Assembly: GCA_000814665.1 (NCBI GenBank)
Contig: JWIH01000021.1
Coordinates: forward strand, 434,001-498,000
Origin: Pseudoalteromonas flavipulchra NCIMB 2033 = ATCC BAA-314
GTDB taxonomy: Bacteria; Pseudomonadota; Gammaproteobacteria; Enterobacterales; Alteromonadaceae
Length of the DNA stretch: 64,000 nucleotides
Direction of reading: 5' to 3'
Shown: positions 31,715 to 40,930 of the stretch, piece by piece
How the letters are laid out: each line of letters begins with the position of its first letter
Numbering within the stretch: position 1 is the first letter of the stretch
Notes under the pieces: generated by a model
What the model saw: the letters and a program-made list of their open reading frames with translations, nothing else
What the model was told of the DNA's origin: nothing
Database searches by the model: none
Position numbers and translations under genes: made by a program

Positions 31715-33613
31715 ATGAATGCACCTATCATGTTGGTTGATGATGAAATTGATATTCTAAAGTCGCTTAAACGCACTCTGCGTTTACAGCATTATGAAGT
31801 GGTATATACCGATGACCCAAGACAAGCGCTTGGTTTGATACAAGAGCACAAACCGCATGTGCTTATTACTGATTTCAGAATGCCCAACATGAATGGCCAA
31901 GAGCTTATCCAAGAAGTGAAAAAGCATGATCCTAGTATTGAATGCATCGTGCTCAGTGGGCAAGCTGACTATGACGATATGAAGTCGCTGATCAACGCGA
32001 ATAATACCTTTAAGTTTTTATCCAAGCCTTGGAATAACGAAGAGCTGTACACAACGATAGAAGCGGCACTCACAAACCATCACAAAAACGAATTAAAAAC
32101 CCAAATCCTGCGTAATAATAATGCACCTTTAGTCGAAGTAAATACCATAGGTAATGTCATCGATTGCAATTACGCTTACACGGAACTAGTGTTGAACGAG
32201 GTCAATAAAGGTAACTTTTTTCAACTGTTTAATTTTGAAAGTGATAAATGCCTTGATGATTTTACTGAGCGCAGAATTGCAACACTAAAAAGCTCAGGGG
32301 TGTTATGTCAAGTTGAGCTCAAGCTAAAAACAGAATCCAGCTACCTACTTATCATTAAACCCCTCTCCAGCGAGCAGGATAAATATCCAAACTTCTATCA
32401 GAGCAAACTGGGCTTTCTTGAACATATCAATCGCACCGATAACTCTGTCATGATCTGCCTGAAAATTCGAGATTTGTTGGTTAAGAATATCATTTCTAAT
32501 ACCCCAATATATTCAGATACGTTTAAAAAAATCATAGATCATGCTCTACTGAGCGAAGCGACTCATTTTTCGATGCTTGAAATCAGCTTTGATCAAGCCA
32601 TTTTCTGGTTAGATTCAGTACAAAGTGAAATTGAGGTACACAAATTTTTAGATGAGTTAATCAACTCAATTAAACAATTTTTCATTCGCAAAAATATCCA
32701 AATCAAGTTCTCTGTCTCGTACACCATGATTGAGCCTGAGCAACCACTCTCGGAAGCAATAGACAGCTTAGTTATCTATACCCAATTTGTTTGCGAGTCT
32801 CGTACTGACTTCTATATGCGCTATTCGCAATCACTGCTTTCAGAAAAACTAAACGAGCATAAAGTTTCTGAGGCATTATTTAACGCCGTTGATAATGATG
32901 AGTTTTATCTAAGGTTCCAGCCTAAACTTAATTTAAATGAACATTCAATCAATAGTTGTGAAGTGTTAATTCGCTGGAAGAACACCCAGTTTGGCGCTAA
33001 CTCACCAGATTATTTTATTCCGTTGGCAGAAAAAGACGGACAAATAGTCAAAATAGGAACTTGGGTGCTTGAGCAGGCGTGTATCGCACTGTGCGAATGG
33101 CAAAAGGAAGAACTAGAGATCCAAAAAGTCGCAGTGAATGTTTCACCTTATCAACTTTCCGACCCCTGCTTTGTACAAACCATGTATTCGATTATTGAAA
33201 GGTATTCGCTCAAACCCGAGCAATTCGAGTTAGAAATCACCGAGAACTTTGTTTTAGAAAATCTCGAGCAAGCTAAAACTAAATTACTACAATTAAAAGA
33301 AATCGGATTCTCCATTGCCATCGATGACTTCGGTACGGGATATTCCTCATTGGGCTATATTTCAAAGTTGCCAGTGGATGTTATCAAAATTGACAAAAGC
33401 CTGATTGAAAACATCGACAGTTCAAAATCAGCTCGAGATCTTGTCCAAAATGTTATTCGATTAGTTCACGACCTTGAATTAAAAGTTGTCGCTGAAGGTA
33501 TAGAAACCGTGGAACAGCTTGAAATTCTAGAACAGTTAAAATGCGATGAAGTACAAGGATATCTCATCGGAAAACCTGTTTTACTTGAGGAGTTTACTCA
33601 CTATGTCTATTAA
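31715..33613 (+). CDS. Response regulator with EAL c-di-GMP phosphodiesterase domain
   Basis: 632 aa. Residues 1-125 are a receiver (LVDDE, phospho-Asp in LITDFRMPN, Lys in SKPW). A middle region (about 130-370) has a PAS-like start (APLVEVNTIGNVIDCNYAY) and no clear GGDEF motif. Residues about 385-625 are an EAL domain: EVL in place of EAL in SCEVLIRW, then VAVNVSPYQL, FELEITE, IAIDDFGTGYSS, IKIDKS, VAEGIET and QGYLIGKP. All metal- and catalytic residues appear present, so it probably hydrolyses c-di-GMP. It overlaps the next gene by 11 nt. Confidence 0.9.
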   Translation: MNAPIMLVDDEIDILKSLKRTLRLQHYEVVYTDDPRQALGLIQEHKPHVLITDFRMPNMNGQELIQEVKKHDPSIECIVLSGQADYDDMKSLINANNTFKFLSKPWNNEELYTTIEAALTNHHKNELKTQILRNNNAPLVEVNTIGNVIDCNYAYTELVLNEVNKGNFFQLFNFESDKCLDDFTERRIATLKSSGVLCQVELKLKTESSYLLIIKPLSSEQDKYPNFYQSKLGFLEHINRTDNSVMICLKIRDLLVKNIISNTPIYSDTFKKIIDHALLSEATHFSMLEISFDQAIFWLDSVQSEIEVHKFLDELINSIKQFFIRKNIQIKFSVSYTMIEPEQPLSEAIDSLVIYTQFVCESRTDFYMRYSQSLLSEKLNEHKVSEALFNAVDNDEFYLRFQPKLNLNEHSINSCEVLIRWKNTQFGANSPDYFIPLAEKDGQIVKIGTWVLEQACIALCEWQKEELEIQKVAVNVSPYQLSDPCFVQTMYSIIERYSLKPEQFELEITENFVLENLEQAKTKLLQLKEIGFSIAIDDFGTGYSSLGYISKLPVDVIKIDKSLIENIDSSKSARDLVQNVIRLVHDLELKVVAEGIETVEQLEILEQLKCDEVQGYLIGKPVLLEEFTHYVY

Positions 33614-34742
33614 AAGCCAAGTGCCACGGATTGTGCTCGTTGATGACGATGAGTTAATGTTGAAGTCGCTCCACCGCCACTTCAAAATCAGCATGGAAGG
33701 CGCTGAAATATTGACCTTTTCATCACCTAAACAATTCATAGAATCCCTAGATACGTTAGCGAGCATCGATATCTTAGTGAGCGACTACCTTATGCCATCG
33801 ATTAACGGTGTTGAATTAATCAATATCGTGAGGCGCCGTTATCCACAAGTCCTCACCGTGTTATTAACCGGCGATACCACAGGCAAGGTACTGTGTAAGT
33901 CTTCAATTTCTGCTACCTTTATCGTCGCTAAGCCATTTAGAAGAGAAGAATTCGATGAGGTTATCACCGCTTTTTATCGACTCAATGAGCTGCCATTAAG
34001 TGAAGCAATAAAGCGTGCCCTAAATGAAACTTTCATTGAAAACGAATTGCCTATCTTGCTAAGTAAAATTGAAGACATTGATTTAGATTTTCACAAGCTT
34101 GAAGCAATGCTGGAACAAGAGGTGCTCATTCAAGCTAAATTATTCCACCTGTGTAACAGTGCTTATGTGGGATTATCGACAAAGCAATACTCTCTCTCAA
34201 CCGCAATTAAGACGCTCGGTGTGGATTTAGTGTCTGCAATTATTGTCTCTGTGTGTTATCACAATATGGTTGCAGCCAGATATGATATCACGAACTGTGA
34301 GCAGTTAAGCGATATTAACTTTAAAAAGGTCAAGTTACTTAAGGAATTGGTACACAAGCTACATGACGCATCAATTGACTCTGAGCGCGTTGTTTTTGTT
34401 CAATCCTTATTATTTCTTGGCGAGCTCGGCTCAGAAATAGCTCAGCTTATTACCGAAAGTCAATGTCATTCCCCACAGAGTTGCTATATCGAGAAATTAC
34501 ACATCGCCCTTTATACAGCCACGTTAATTGGCTACGAGTCAGCCATCACAGATCAATTGTATGCACTCATTAATGCCCTAGAAACGGCTAGCTCAGATTG
34601 CAATGCCACTAAGCTATTGTTGCTTATAGACACTATCACCAATAAAGAAGTCAATCAGACGGTGATCAACACCTTTTTTGATCAAAAGAGCCAAGATTGG
34701 TTGGAGCTTTTCTATGAACTCAGAAGCAAATACTTTAGTTAG
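33603..34742 (+). CDS. Response regulator with HDOD domain
   Basis: 379 aa. An N-terminal receiver (LVDDDE, phospho-Asp in ILVSDYLMPS, Lys in AKPFRR) is followed by an HDOD domain (about 140-330) with LLSKIEDIDLDFHKLEAMLE and LFHLCNSAYVGL...LSTAIKTLGVD, the typical metal-free HD-related fold found in signalling hubs. The ATG at 33603 lies in the end of the EAL gene and has GAGGAG upstream; a longer frame from 33546 would put extra residues in front of the receiver and is rejected. It overlaps the next gene by 29 nt. Confidence 0.87.
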   Translation: MSIKSQVPRIVLVDDDELMLKSLHRHFKISMEGAEILTFSSPKQFIESLDTLASIDILVSDYLMPSINGVELINIVRRRYPQVLTVLLTGDTTGKVLCKSSISATFIVAKPFRREEFDEVITAFYRLNELPLSEAIKRALNETFIENELPILLSKIEDIDLDFHKLEAMLEQEVLIQAKLFHLCNSAYVGLSTKQYSLSTAIKTLGVDLVSAIIVSVCYHNMVAARYDITNCEQLSDINFKKVKLLKELVHKLHDASIDSERVVFVQSLLFLGELGSEIAQLITESQCHSPQSCYIEKLHIALYTATLIGYESAITDQLYALINALETASSDCNATKLLLLIDTITNKEVNQTVINTFFDQKSQDWLELFYELRSKYFS

Positions 34743-35691
34743 TTACAAAGTACTGATATTAGACGATGAAACGTCAATACTTAAGGCGTTAAAACGAGTC
34801 ATACGGCTGCCTTCGGTAGAGGTTGTCAGTTTTGATAATCCTTTTGAAGCTCTTGAGTACATAGACACGCACCCCGTTCAGGTTATTATCTCTGATTTTA
34901 GAATGCCGCTAATGAATGGTGGAGATTTTTTAAAACGAGCCAAAAAAATAACCCCTGGTGCAATTGGCCTAATTCTTAGCGGTTATACCGACTCCGATAT
35001 GCTTATTGATATGATTAACAGCAAGGTTGCGCATAAGTTTTTGTGTAAACCATGGGAGAACGACAAATTACTCGAAGAAGTTAATGCAGCAATAGACGTA
35101 TACAATAATAATTATTTTAAAACGGTTTTACAGGAACAACTAAAAAAGCGTGATTGCCCACGGGTATTAATCAATAACGAAGGCCAAGTTGTCGAGCATA
35201 ATCTCAGCAAAGACATAGAATCTCAGATACTTGCAGAGTTCTCGGCATGCTTTAGTGGTAATGGCATCTACCACACTCCTCTTGGTGTTTTAAGATGTGA
35301 GATCCGCAGCAATCCAAAAGACGAAGAGTTCTATCTGATCACCATAGAAAAAGTCGAAGTAACAGACGAAATTAACGTCTATGAAGTTATCACTGAACTG
35401 CTATTATGTTACTCGATAAACCCCGTTCTCACTTACTATGCGTTGCCAACTTGCGAACTCACCACAGCGAAATTGGCAGCTGCAGCGCAAGAAGTTTTCA
35501 GAAACTATAAAATATTACCATCACCGACCCATAACTATCTGTTCGTACTGGATAACATTGAGCAATCCTTACTGCCAAGAAAACAGATAGAACTAGAAAT
35601 TCAGTTGGAAAAGTTACTCGATACCGCACTACCTCACGAGATACAAAGTAATACCACTCAACTTGCAGCATTTTTAAATAATGGAGAGTAG
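34714..35691 (+). CDS. Receiver-domain protein with unrecognised C-terminal part
   Basis: 325 aa. The receiver (residues about 12-125; ILDDE, Asp in IISDFRMPL, Lys in CKPW) is closely similar to the receiver of the REC-EAL protein two genes upstream, and the following segment (CPRVLINNEGQVVEHN) matches that protein's APLVEVNTIGNVIDCN. The rest (about 190-325) has no recognised domain, and there is no EAL. It looks like a paralogue that lost the enzymatic half. The start ATG 34714 has GGAG 7 nt upstream and lies within the HDOD gene end. Confidence 0.78.
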   Translation: MNSEANTLVSYKVLILDDETSILKALKRVIRLPSVEVVSFDNPFEALEYIDTHPVQVIISDFRMPLMNGGDFLKRAKKITPGAIGLILSGYTDSDMLIDMINSKVAHKFLCKPWENDKLLEEVNAAIDVYNNNYFKTVLQEQLKKRDCPRVLINNEGQVVEHNLSKDIESQILAEFSACFSGNGIYHTPLGVLRCEIRSNPKDEEFYLITIEKVEVTDEINVYEVITELLLCYSINPVLTYYALPTCELTTAKLAAAAQEVFRNYKILPSPTHNYLFVLDNIEQSLLPRKQIELEIQLEKLLDTALPHEIQSNTTQLAAFLNNGE

Positions 35692-35693
35692 GC

Positions 35694-37985
35694 GTGGATA
35701 CTTTTGCAAAAGTTGAATTAACACAAGATTTAGTCGAATCAAGCTTTCCGCTCGCCGACCTCAATACGCTACTTACCTCCCTATCTGATTATTTTGAGGT
35801 ACCAATAACTTTAGTCACTGTAATCGAAGGGCAATGGCAACATCTTATCGCCAGACATGGGATCCTAGCCGATAGGACACCGGAGCAAGATGCTTTTTGT
35901 AAGAGCTTAATCAAACATAACAGGTCTTTGCTTGTTCCAGATACCGCCTTGGATGAAAATTATGCCAATAACCCGCTCGTGACTGGCGAGCCCTACATTC
36001 GCTCATACTTGGGTGTACCTTTTAGACTCGACGGCAAGCCAATCGGTGGCGTATGTTTAATCGATACCAAACCGAAAAACTATGCCGAGCGAGATGTTCA
36101 TTTACTCGAGACGATCAGCGGTCTTATCACCAATATTTTAGAGCTACAAAAAAACTATTCGTTATACCTCGAAGATCAAGAGTTAATCCGCTTTTCACCA
36201 ATCGTGTTAATTAAGTGGAAGTACAATAATGGGCTGCGCATTCGTACGGTTTCTCCGAATATTGAGCGCGTGATTGGTATTGACGCTTTTCACTTATGCT
36301 CCGGGGAATTGCATTTCGAAGACTTACTCACCGAGCCAAGTGTTGAGAAATTTCATTTTAACTTACAAAACCACTTGGATGGGTTAGAAGCGTCTGAAAT
36401 TTTGCTAGAGATGGCATTAGACTCAAAACAGATCTGGATCCGTATGATCACCGTGGCGCATTTTAACCACGACGGCAGAATGACAAGCATTCAGGCTTTT
36501 ATTACCGAAAATACTGCGCAAAAGTACACCGAAGACAAACTCAATGAGACGAACAGACAGATGCGCCTGTTGCTAGAAGCCTCAGAGCTAGGTACATGGG
36601 ATTGGAATATTCCAGCAGATATCAATAAAGTTAATAAAAAGTGGTGTGATATGCTTGGAATTGAATTTGAATACGTTGAGACCAGTGTTAATTACTTCCG
36701 CCAACTTATTCATCCAGCCGATCGTAGTCACGTAGAAAGAGACCTAGCCAAACACCTACAAGGGTTAACCGATGCCTACACCACGTCCTATAGAATGAAA
36801 CATGCCGATGGCCACTGGGTGTGGATAGAAACCTATGGCAAAGTGGTTGAACGCGATAATAGCGGCAGAGCACTGCGCCTTGCTGGTACTCACCGGGATA
36901 TTACCTACCGGATGGAAGCACAGTTGCAAGAGCGAAAGCAAAAACAATTACTGTCTTTTATCAGTAAAGCACAGTCAGCCTATTTAAAGACTGGTGATCT
37001 GTCTAAATCATGCCGTGAGATTCTAGAAGAGCTCATCGACATTGCGGATAGCCAATTTGCGCTGATCGGCGAGCTTGAGTATACCGCCGGTGTACCAAGG
37101 CTCTTTATTCATGCCATTTCAGAAATGCAGTGGAATGATTTAAGCTCTCAATTGGTACAGAGATATTATGATAACGATCTCTATTTTACTGATTTTAATA
37201 ATCTGTTCGGATCAGTGATCCTGACGGGAAAAACCGTCATTAGTAATGAACGAGGTAAGCACCCTGCATCGAAAGGCACGCCAAAAGGACATCCAAGGAT
37301 CTCTAAGTTTTTGGGGCTGCCGATAAAGCTCAATGGCGAATTGGTCGGTATGATAGGACTTGCGAATAAGTTTTTTGACTATACCGAAGAAGATGCAAAA
37401 TTCTTACAACCACTGGTCGATTCTCTAGCGGGTTTATACTATGCGGTTAAACTCGATAAAGAGCGCCAAGAAGCAGAAAACAAACTGCTTGAACTTGCAA
37501 TGACCGACACCTTATCAGGCCTGCCCAACCGACGTGCCTTTATGGAAAAAGCCGCCGAAGTTGGTGAGATATCCTTCCCCTATTTAATTGGTATGGTAGA
37601 TATCGATAACTTTAAGTCAATTAATGATACCTACGGTCATGATGCTGGTGACAAAGCCATTAAGCTGATTGCTTACACCATAAAAGATGCGCTACGCAGT
37701 GATGATTTTACTGCGCGAATGGGAGGTGAGGAGTTTGCATTTGTGTTACTCGATGCCACACATGGATCATCTAGCGCATTGATTGAGACCATCAGAGAAT
37801 CCATATCTAACTTGGAGATTACACTGTCAGAAGAAGAGAAAATACATCTCACGGTCAGCATTGGTGTAAAAGCGGTACTTCCCGAGATGGAAAAAATGTC
37901 TATTACAGCACATTTAAATGATGCTGATAAAGCTTTGTATGAGGCTAAACATACTGGCAAGAATAAAGTAGTTTGGTTTGAATAA
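35694..37985 (+). CDS. GAF-PAS-PAS-GAF-GGDEF diguanylate cyclase
   Basis: 763 aa, no membrane segment. Domains in order: GAF (about 20-155, with VTVIEGQWQHLIARHG), PAS (about 165-275), PAS with PAC (about 285-405, including GTWDWNIP and TYGKVVERDNSGRALRLAGT), second GAF (about 420-590) and GGDEF (about 600-760). The active-site motif is GGEEF (ARMGGEEFAFV, about 676), and RSDD five residues before it fits the RxxD inhibitory site, so it should make c-di-GMP with product inhibition. GTG start with GGAG upstream. It is the last gene of the run and can oppose the EAL protein. Confidence 0.92.
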   Translation: MDTFAKVELTQDLVESSFPLADLNTLLTSLSDYFEVPITLVTVIEGQWQHLIARHGILADRTPEQDAFCKSLIKHNRSLLVPDTALDENYANNPLVTGEPYIRSYLGVPFRLDGKPIGGVCLIDTKPKNYAERDVHLLETISGLITNILELQKNYSLYLEDQELIRFSPIVLIKWKYNNGLRIRTVSPNIERVIGIDAFHLCSGELHFEDLLTEPSVEKFHFNLQNHLDGLEASEILLEMALDSKQIWIRMITVAHFNHDGRMTSIQAFITENTAQKYTEDKLNETNRQMRLLLEASELGTWDWNIPADINKVNKKWCDMLGIEFEYVETSVNYFRQLIHPADRSHVERDLAKHLQGLTDAYTTSYRMKHADGHWVWIETYGKVVERDNSGRALRLAGTHRDITYRMEAQLQERKQKQLLSFISKAQSAYLKTGDLSKSCREILEELIDIADSQFALIGELEYTAGVPRLFIHAISEMQWNDLSSQLVQRYYDNDLYFTDFNNLFGSVILTGKTVISNERGKHPASKGTPKGHPRISKFLGLPIKLNGELVGMIGLANKFFDYTEEDAKFLQPLVDSLAGLYYAVKLDKERQEAENKLLELAMTDTLSGLPNRRAFMEKAAEVGEISFPYLIGMVDIDNFKSINDTYGHDAGDKAIKLIAYTIKDALRSDDFTARMGGEEFAFVLLDATHGSSSALIETIRESISNLEITLSEEEKIHLTVSIGVKAVLPEMEKMSITAHLNDADKALYEAKHTGKNKVVWFE

Positions 37986-38044
37986 CAAAATATTTCATAT
38001 TGCTTGATATACTTTAATTTCGCGTCAGAAATAAAAATGGAAAA

Positions 38045-38437
38045 ATGATGAAACAGCTCTCACTTAACCTAGCTGCACTTGGATTTTTAGTCACCTCATC
38101 TGTAGCTTATGCCGATTATACTGCTGAGTTAGAAATTGACCGAATGCAGGACACACCGTTTAAAGAGTGTAGCGACTACACTTTTCGCCAAGTTATGAAT
38201 AATTTTTTTACCGAACTCACTTGGGATTATCTCACAAGCGATTGGGGCAGAAACTACATAAATATTGATGGTTATGTAGAAGAAGAAGGCGAAAAGTTTG
38301 ATTTTCTTCTTCAATACGAAGTCAAATCTGATGGGACGTTTGAATTTAACGCTATGGAGTTCTTAGGAAAAGCAAAAGACGACTCGTTTATTATCATGAT
38401 GCTCGACAAGATTTGCTATCATTCAACCGGTGATTAG
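38045..38437 (+). CDS. Small exported hypothetical protein
   Basis: 130 aa with a signal peptide (cleavage near SVAYA). The mature part is acidic and beta-strand rich, with Cys in both the N-terminal third (FKECSDY) and near the end (DKICYHS), possibly forming a disulfide. No family recognised. Single gene with a hairpin straight after the stop. It follows the c-di-GMP genes but is separated from them by 59 nt with no obvious terminator. Confidence 0.6.
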   Translation: MMKQLSLNLAALGFLVTSSVAYADYTAELEIDRMQDTPFKECSDYTFRQVMNNFFTELTWDYLTSDWGRNYINIDGYVEEEGEKFDFLLQYEVKSDGTFEFNAMEFLGKAKDDSFIIMMLDKICYHSTGD

Positions 38438-38460
38438 CGCTTCAACTCGAAGCGCTAATC
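38432..38460. terminator. Bidirectional terminator hairpin
   Basis: GATTAGCGCTTC (38432-38443) and GAAGCGCTAATC (38449-38460) pair perfectly over 12 bp around AACTC. It overlaps the stop of the plus-strand gene and lies 11 bp from the stop of the convergent lipoprotein gene. Confidence 0.75.
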
Positions 38461-38471
38461 TGCTTCTAAAT

Positions 38472-39323
38472 TTAGTCTGCTGTAACCCTGCACTGGATGG
38501 GCTGTTGGTAATAACCCCAAGTTAATATTGCTACATTACTTTGTACTTTAAGGTGATAATCGCCACCGCGGTAATGAGTATCACTGGCGGAGTTATCGAT
38601 GAACATCAGCTTTTCACTGTCATTAAATTCTGCGACCATGCTTAGTGGCTGAGTATCATAGTAAAAAACGGATAATAACTTATCGTTACAGAGATACGTC
38701 GTATGCCCGGAGCTAGTCACTAATGCAAAACGAGCCTCAAGCTCGGCAATACGGTGCATATACGACTGCTTCAAACAATGCGTGCTATCGCTAGATTTCC
38801 AACACGCATTGCGCCCTTTTATCCACCCTCTTTGCTCGGCTTGAAGCTGCTTCGAATGCGGCTCTTTTACAATTTTTTCATACACAGAATTGAGCCTGCG
38901 ATCCAGTCGAGACAACGCCGCACTATCACAAATAACGGCTTCCATGCTTCCAGCTCTTACCTCGTTACAAGCGAATGAAGGCGTATGTAGGGGATGTTGT
39001 TTTAAGTGCTCGTCAATATAGCGACACCAATCCTGCGTGCCAATGTCGGGCTTATCCGAGTAACTTCTTACACCAAGTTTAAACTCAATGACCGATTGCC
39101 ATTCTTGGCTGCCAAGATCAGGACCATGCCCGCTACCATCGCCACTCTTTAAAAGATTATCGACCTCTATCATCCACTGCTCGCCACAGTGAAACGCTTC
39201 AACGTTCGATTGCTCGGTGGGTGTTAACACTGTCCTATTTTGTGGCGCACATCCAAATAGAGTGATGGCTATAACCGCAGCCAATCCATGATAAAAAGTT
39301 CGGGTTAATATGGTCGCTTTCAA
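38472..39323 (-). CDS. Lipoprotein joining LprI (DUF1311)-like and MliC-like lysozyme-inhibitor domains
   Basis: 283 aa. The signal peptide ends in the lipobox LFGC (about Cys25). Residues about 115-205 match the LprI/DUF1311 pattern (FACNEVRAGSMEAVIC, then LSRLDRRLNSVYEKIV, QRGWIKGRNAC and a final Cys), and residues about 208-280 match MliC-type C-lysozyme inhibitors (TTYLCNDKLLSV, then SASDTHYRG and QCRV closing the disulfide). Both families are known lysozyme inhibitors, so this outer-membrane lipoprotein may protect the cell wall from host or grazer lysozyme. Domain calls rest on motif patterns. Confidence 0.72.
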   Translation of the reverse strand: MKATILTRTFYHGLAAVIAITLFGCAPQNRTVLTPTEQSNVEAFHCGEQWMIEVDNLLKSGDGSGHGPDLGSQEWQSVIEFKLGVRSYSDKPDIGTQDWCRYIDEHLKQHPLHTPSFACNEVRAGSMEAVICDSAALSRLDRRLNSVYEKIVKEPHSKQLQAEQRGWIKGRNACWKSSDSTHCLKQSYMHRIAELEARFALVTSSGHTTYLCNDKLLSVFYYDTQPLSMVAEFNDSEKLMFIDNSASDTHYRGGDYHLKVQSNVAILTWGYYQQPIQCRVTAD

Positions 39324-39377
39324 GCTAATTTCCTTTTAATCGTGTAGACAAGAGTTGCGCTTACCCCAACAGTAACA

Positions 39378-40430
39378 CTATGAAAAACATTGAGTTATTG
39401 TCGTCGGTACGTCCGCTAGTGTCACTTCTTTACTGTGGGCATTTAGCTTAATGGCCTCTTTGGGCATTCCAAATACAATACTGGAGCTTTCATCTTGTGC
39501 ATAAGTCTTCGCCCCCGATTTCTTCATTTCTAACAAACCAAATGCACCATCAGCGCCCATTCCGGTTAATATAAATCCGATAGCATTGCTTCTAACTTGC
39601 TTCGCAACAGATTGAAATAATACATTGACCGAAGGTTTATGGCGCTGCACTGGCGGCCCATCTTTGAGCTGAGTGTAATAGAATGCACCACGACGAACAA
39701 GCTGAAGGTGATGGCTTCCTGGCGCGATGTACACATGGTTAGCCAGTACGCGTTCGTTATGCTCAGCCTCTTTAATCTTTAATTTTGAAATATCATTTAG
39801 CCTTTGAGCAAAGGCTTTAGTGAAGTTGGCTGGCATATGTTGTACCACCACAATACCAGGCAATTCGGGTTCTAATTGACTAAATATGTACTCAAGCGCT
39901 TGCGTCCCCCCTGTCGAAGTGCCGATGGCTACCACTTTATCAGTGGTATTAATGGCAAGGTTGGTAGTGCTCATTGCGACATTGATAGCAGGCGCACGGT
40001 TTATGTCTTCCGTAGAAGACTTTGGTCTGTAGAATCTCGCTTGCTTAACCACTTTAATAAATTGCTCGCGTTGAGACTCAAGAAATGATTTTAAGCCACA
40101 CTCTGGTTTAGTTAAGATTTCAAATGCGCCAAGAGAGAGTGCCTCTACCGACAATTGAGCACCTGTGGTTGTTAGCGATGAACAAATGATCACGGGGATG
40201 GGTTTATTGGCCATAAGCCAGCGTAAAAAGGTAATACCATCCATCTGTGGCATTTCTATATCAAGAATAATAACATCTGGCGGCTCTTCCAACACGCTAG
40301 GCTGCGCCAAGACAGGGTTGCTAAACACCTTAGTTACGCAGATTTCAGGCGAATACTCCAACATCGCAGTGACCGTTTGTCTTACCACAGCAGAGTCATC
40401 GATAATATAGACGGAAATTTTATTCGACAT
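39378..40430 (-). CDS. cheB: Chemotaxis protein-glutamate methylesterase CheB
   Basis: 350 aa. The receiver domain (IIDDSAVVRQT, Asp in IILDIEMPQMDG) is joined to a methylesterase domain with Ser in GTSTGGTQAL, His in VVQHMPANFT and Asp in LTGMGADGAFGL. It removes methyl groups from, and deamidates, the receptor glutamates/glutamines. The start at 40430 overlaps the cheD stop (TGATG) and has AGGAG upstream; a start 51 nt further out is rejected. Last gene of the chemosensory operon. Confidence 0.95.
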   Translation of the reverse strand: MSNKISVYIIDDSAVVRQTVTAMLEYSPEICVTKVFSNPVLAQPSVLEEPPDVIILDIEMPQMDGITFLRWLMANKPIPVIICSSLTTTGAQLSVEALSLGAFEILTKPECGLKSFLESQREQFIKVVKQARFYRPKSSTEDINRAPAINVAMSTTNLAINTTDKVVAIGTSTGGTQALEYIFSQLEPELPGIVVVQHMPANFTKAFAQRLNDISKLKIKEAEHNERVLANHVYIAPGSHHLQLVRRGAFYYTQLKDGPPVQRHKPSVNVLFQSVAKQVRSNAIGFILTGMGADGAFGLLEMKKSGAKTYAQDESSSIVFGMPKEAIKLNAHSKEVTLADVPTTITQCFS

Positions 40431-40930
40431 CAGGTTGCTCTCCTGCTCGATAACGCAACATGAAAACGGTCTACCCTGCAAGCGCCATCCTTGAGATCCA
40501 CTTGAATTCTCCGATAATAAGGGCCACCAACATCACGCGCGACAAGCCTAAATCCATAATCGTCAATCAGCTTATGACTCATTTCGATGTTTCGCATACC
40601 GACAGTCTCTGGACAAGACGTTTTGAACATCTCTCCACCACCAAAAAGCTTAATCTCCACACAATTCTCAGGGATACTAGACCGCTTTAAATATTGGCGA
40701 ACCAACGAAAAAGTCTTATCGACATATTTAGCGGGCTCATCATCATTCGGCTTTTCTGTGGTTGGCAATAGCATATGACTCACAACAACTAGTTGGTGCT
40801 GCTTAGACACTAAAACAAATGAAACACAGGACCCCAGCAAGGTATTGAGCGTTGCTGGACGAAATGACTCAATCGCCAAACTACCCGGCTGCAAAAATAT
40901 TGATTCAACGTCTCTGCTTGGCATCAACAT
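40430..40930 (-). CDS. cheD: Chemoreceptor glutamine deamidase CheD
   Basis: 166 aa. The catalytic Cys is in TLLGSCVSFVL, the His in VVSHMLLP, and the Thr region in LFGGGEMF / VGMRN. CheD deamidates receptor glutamines and can interact with CheC. Here it lies between cheR and cheB, overlapping cheR by 7 nt; the start may be at the first or third residue (both Met). Confidence 0.93.
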   Translation of the reverse strand: MLMPSRDVESIFLQPGSLAIESFRPATLNTLLGSCVSFVLVSKQHQLVVVSHMLLPTTEKPNDDEPAKYVDKTFSLVRQYLKRSSIPENCVEIKLFGGGEMFKTSCPETVGMRNIEMSHKLIDDYGFRLVARDVGGPYYRRIQVDLKDGACRVDRFHVALSSRRAT

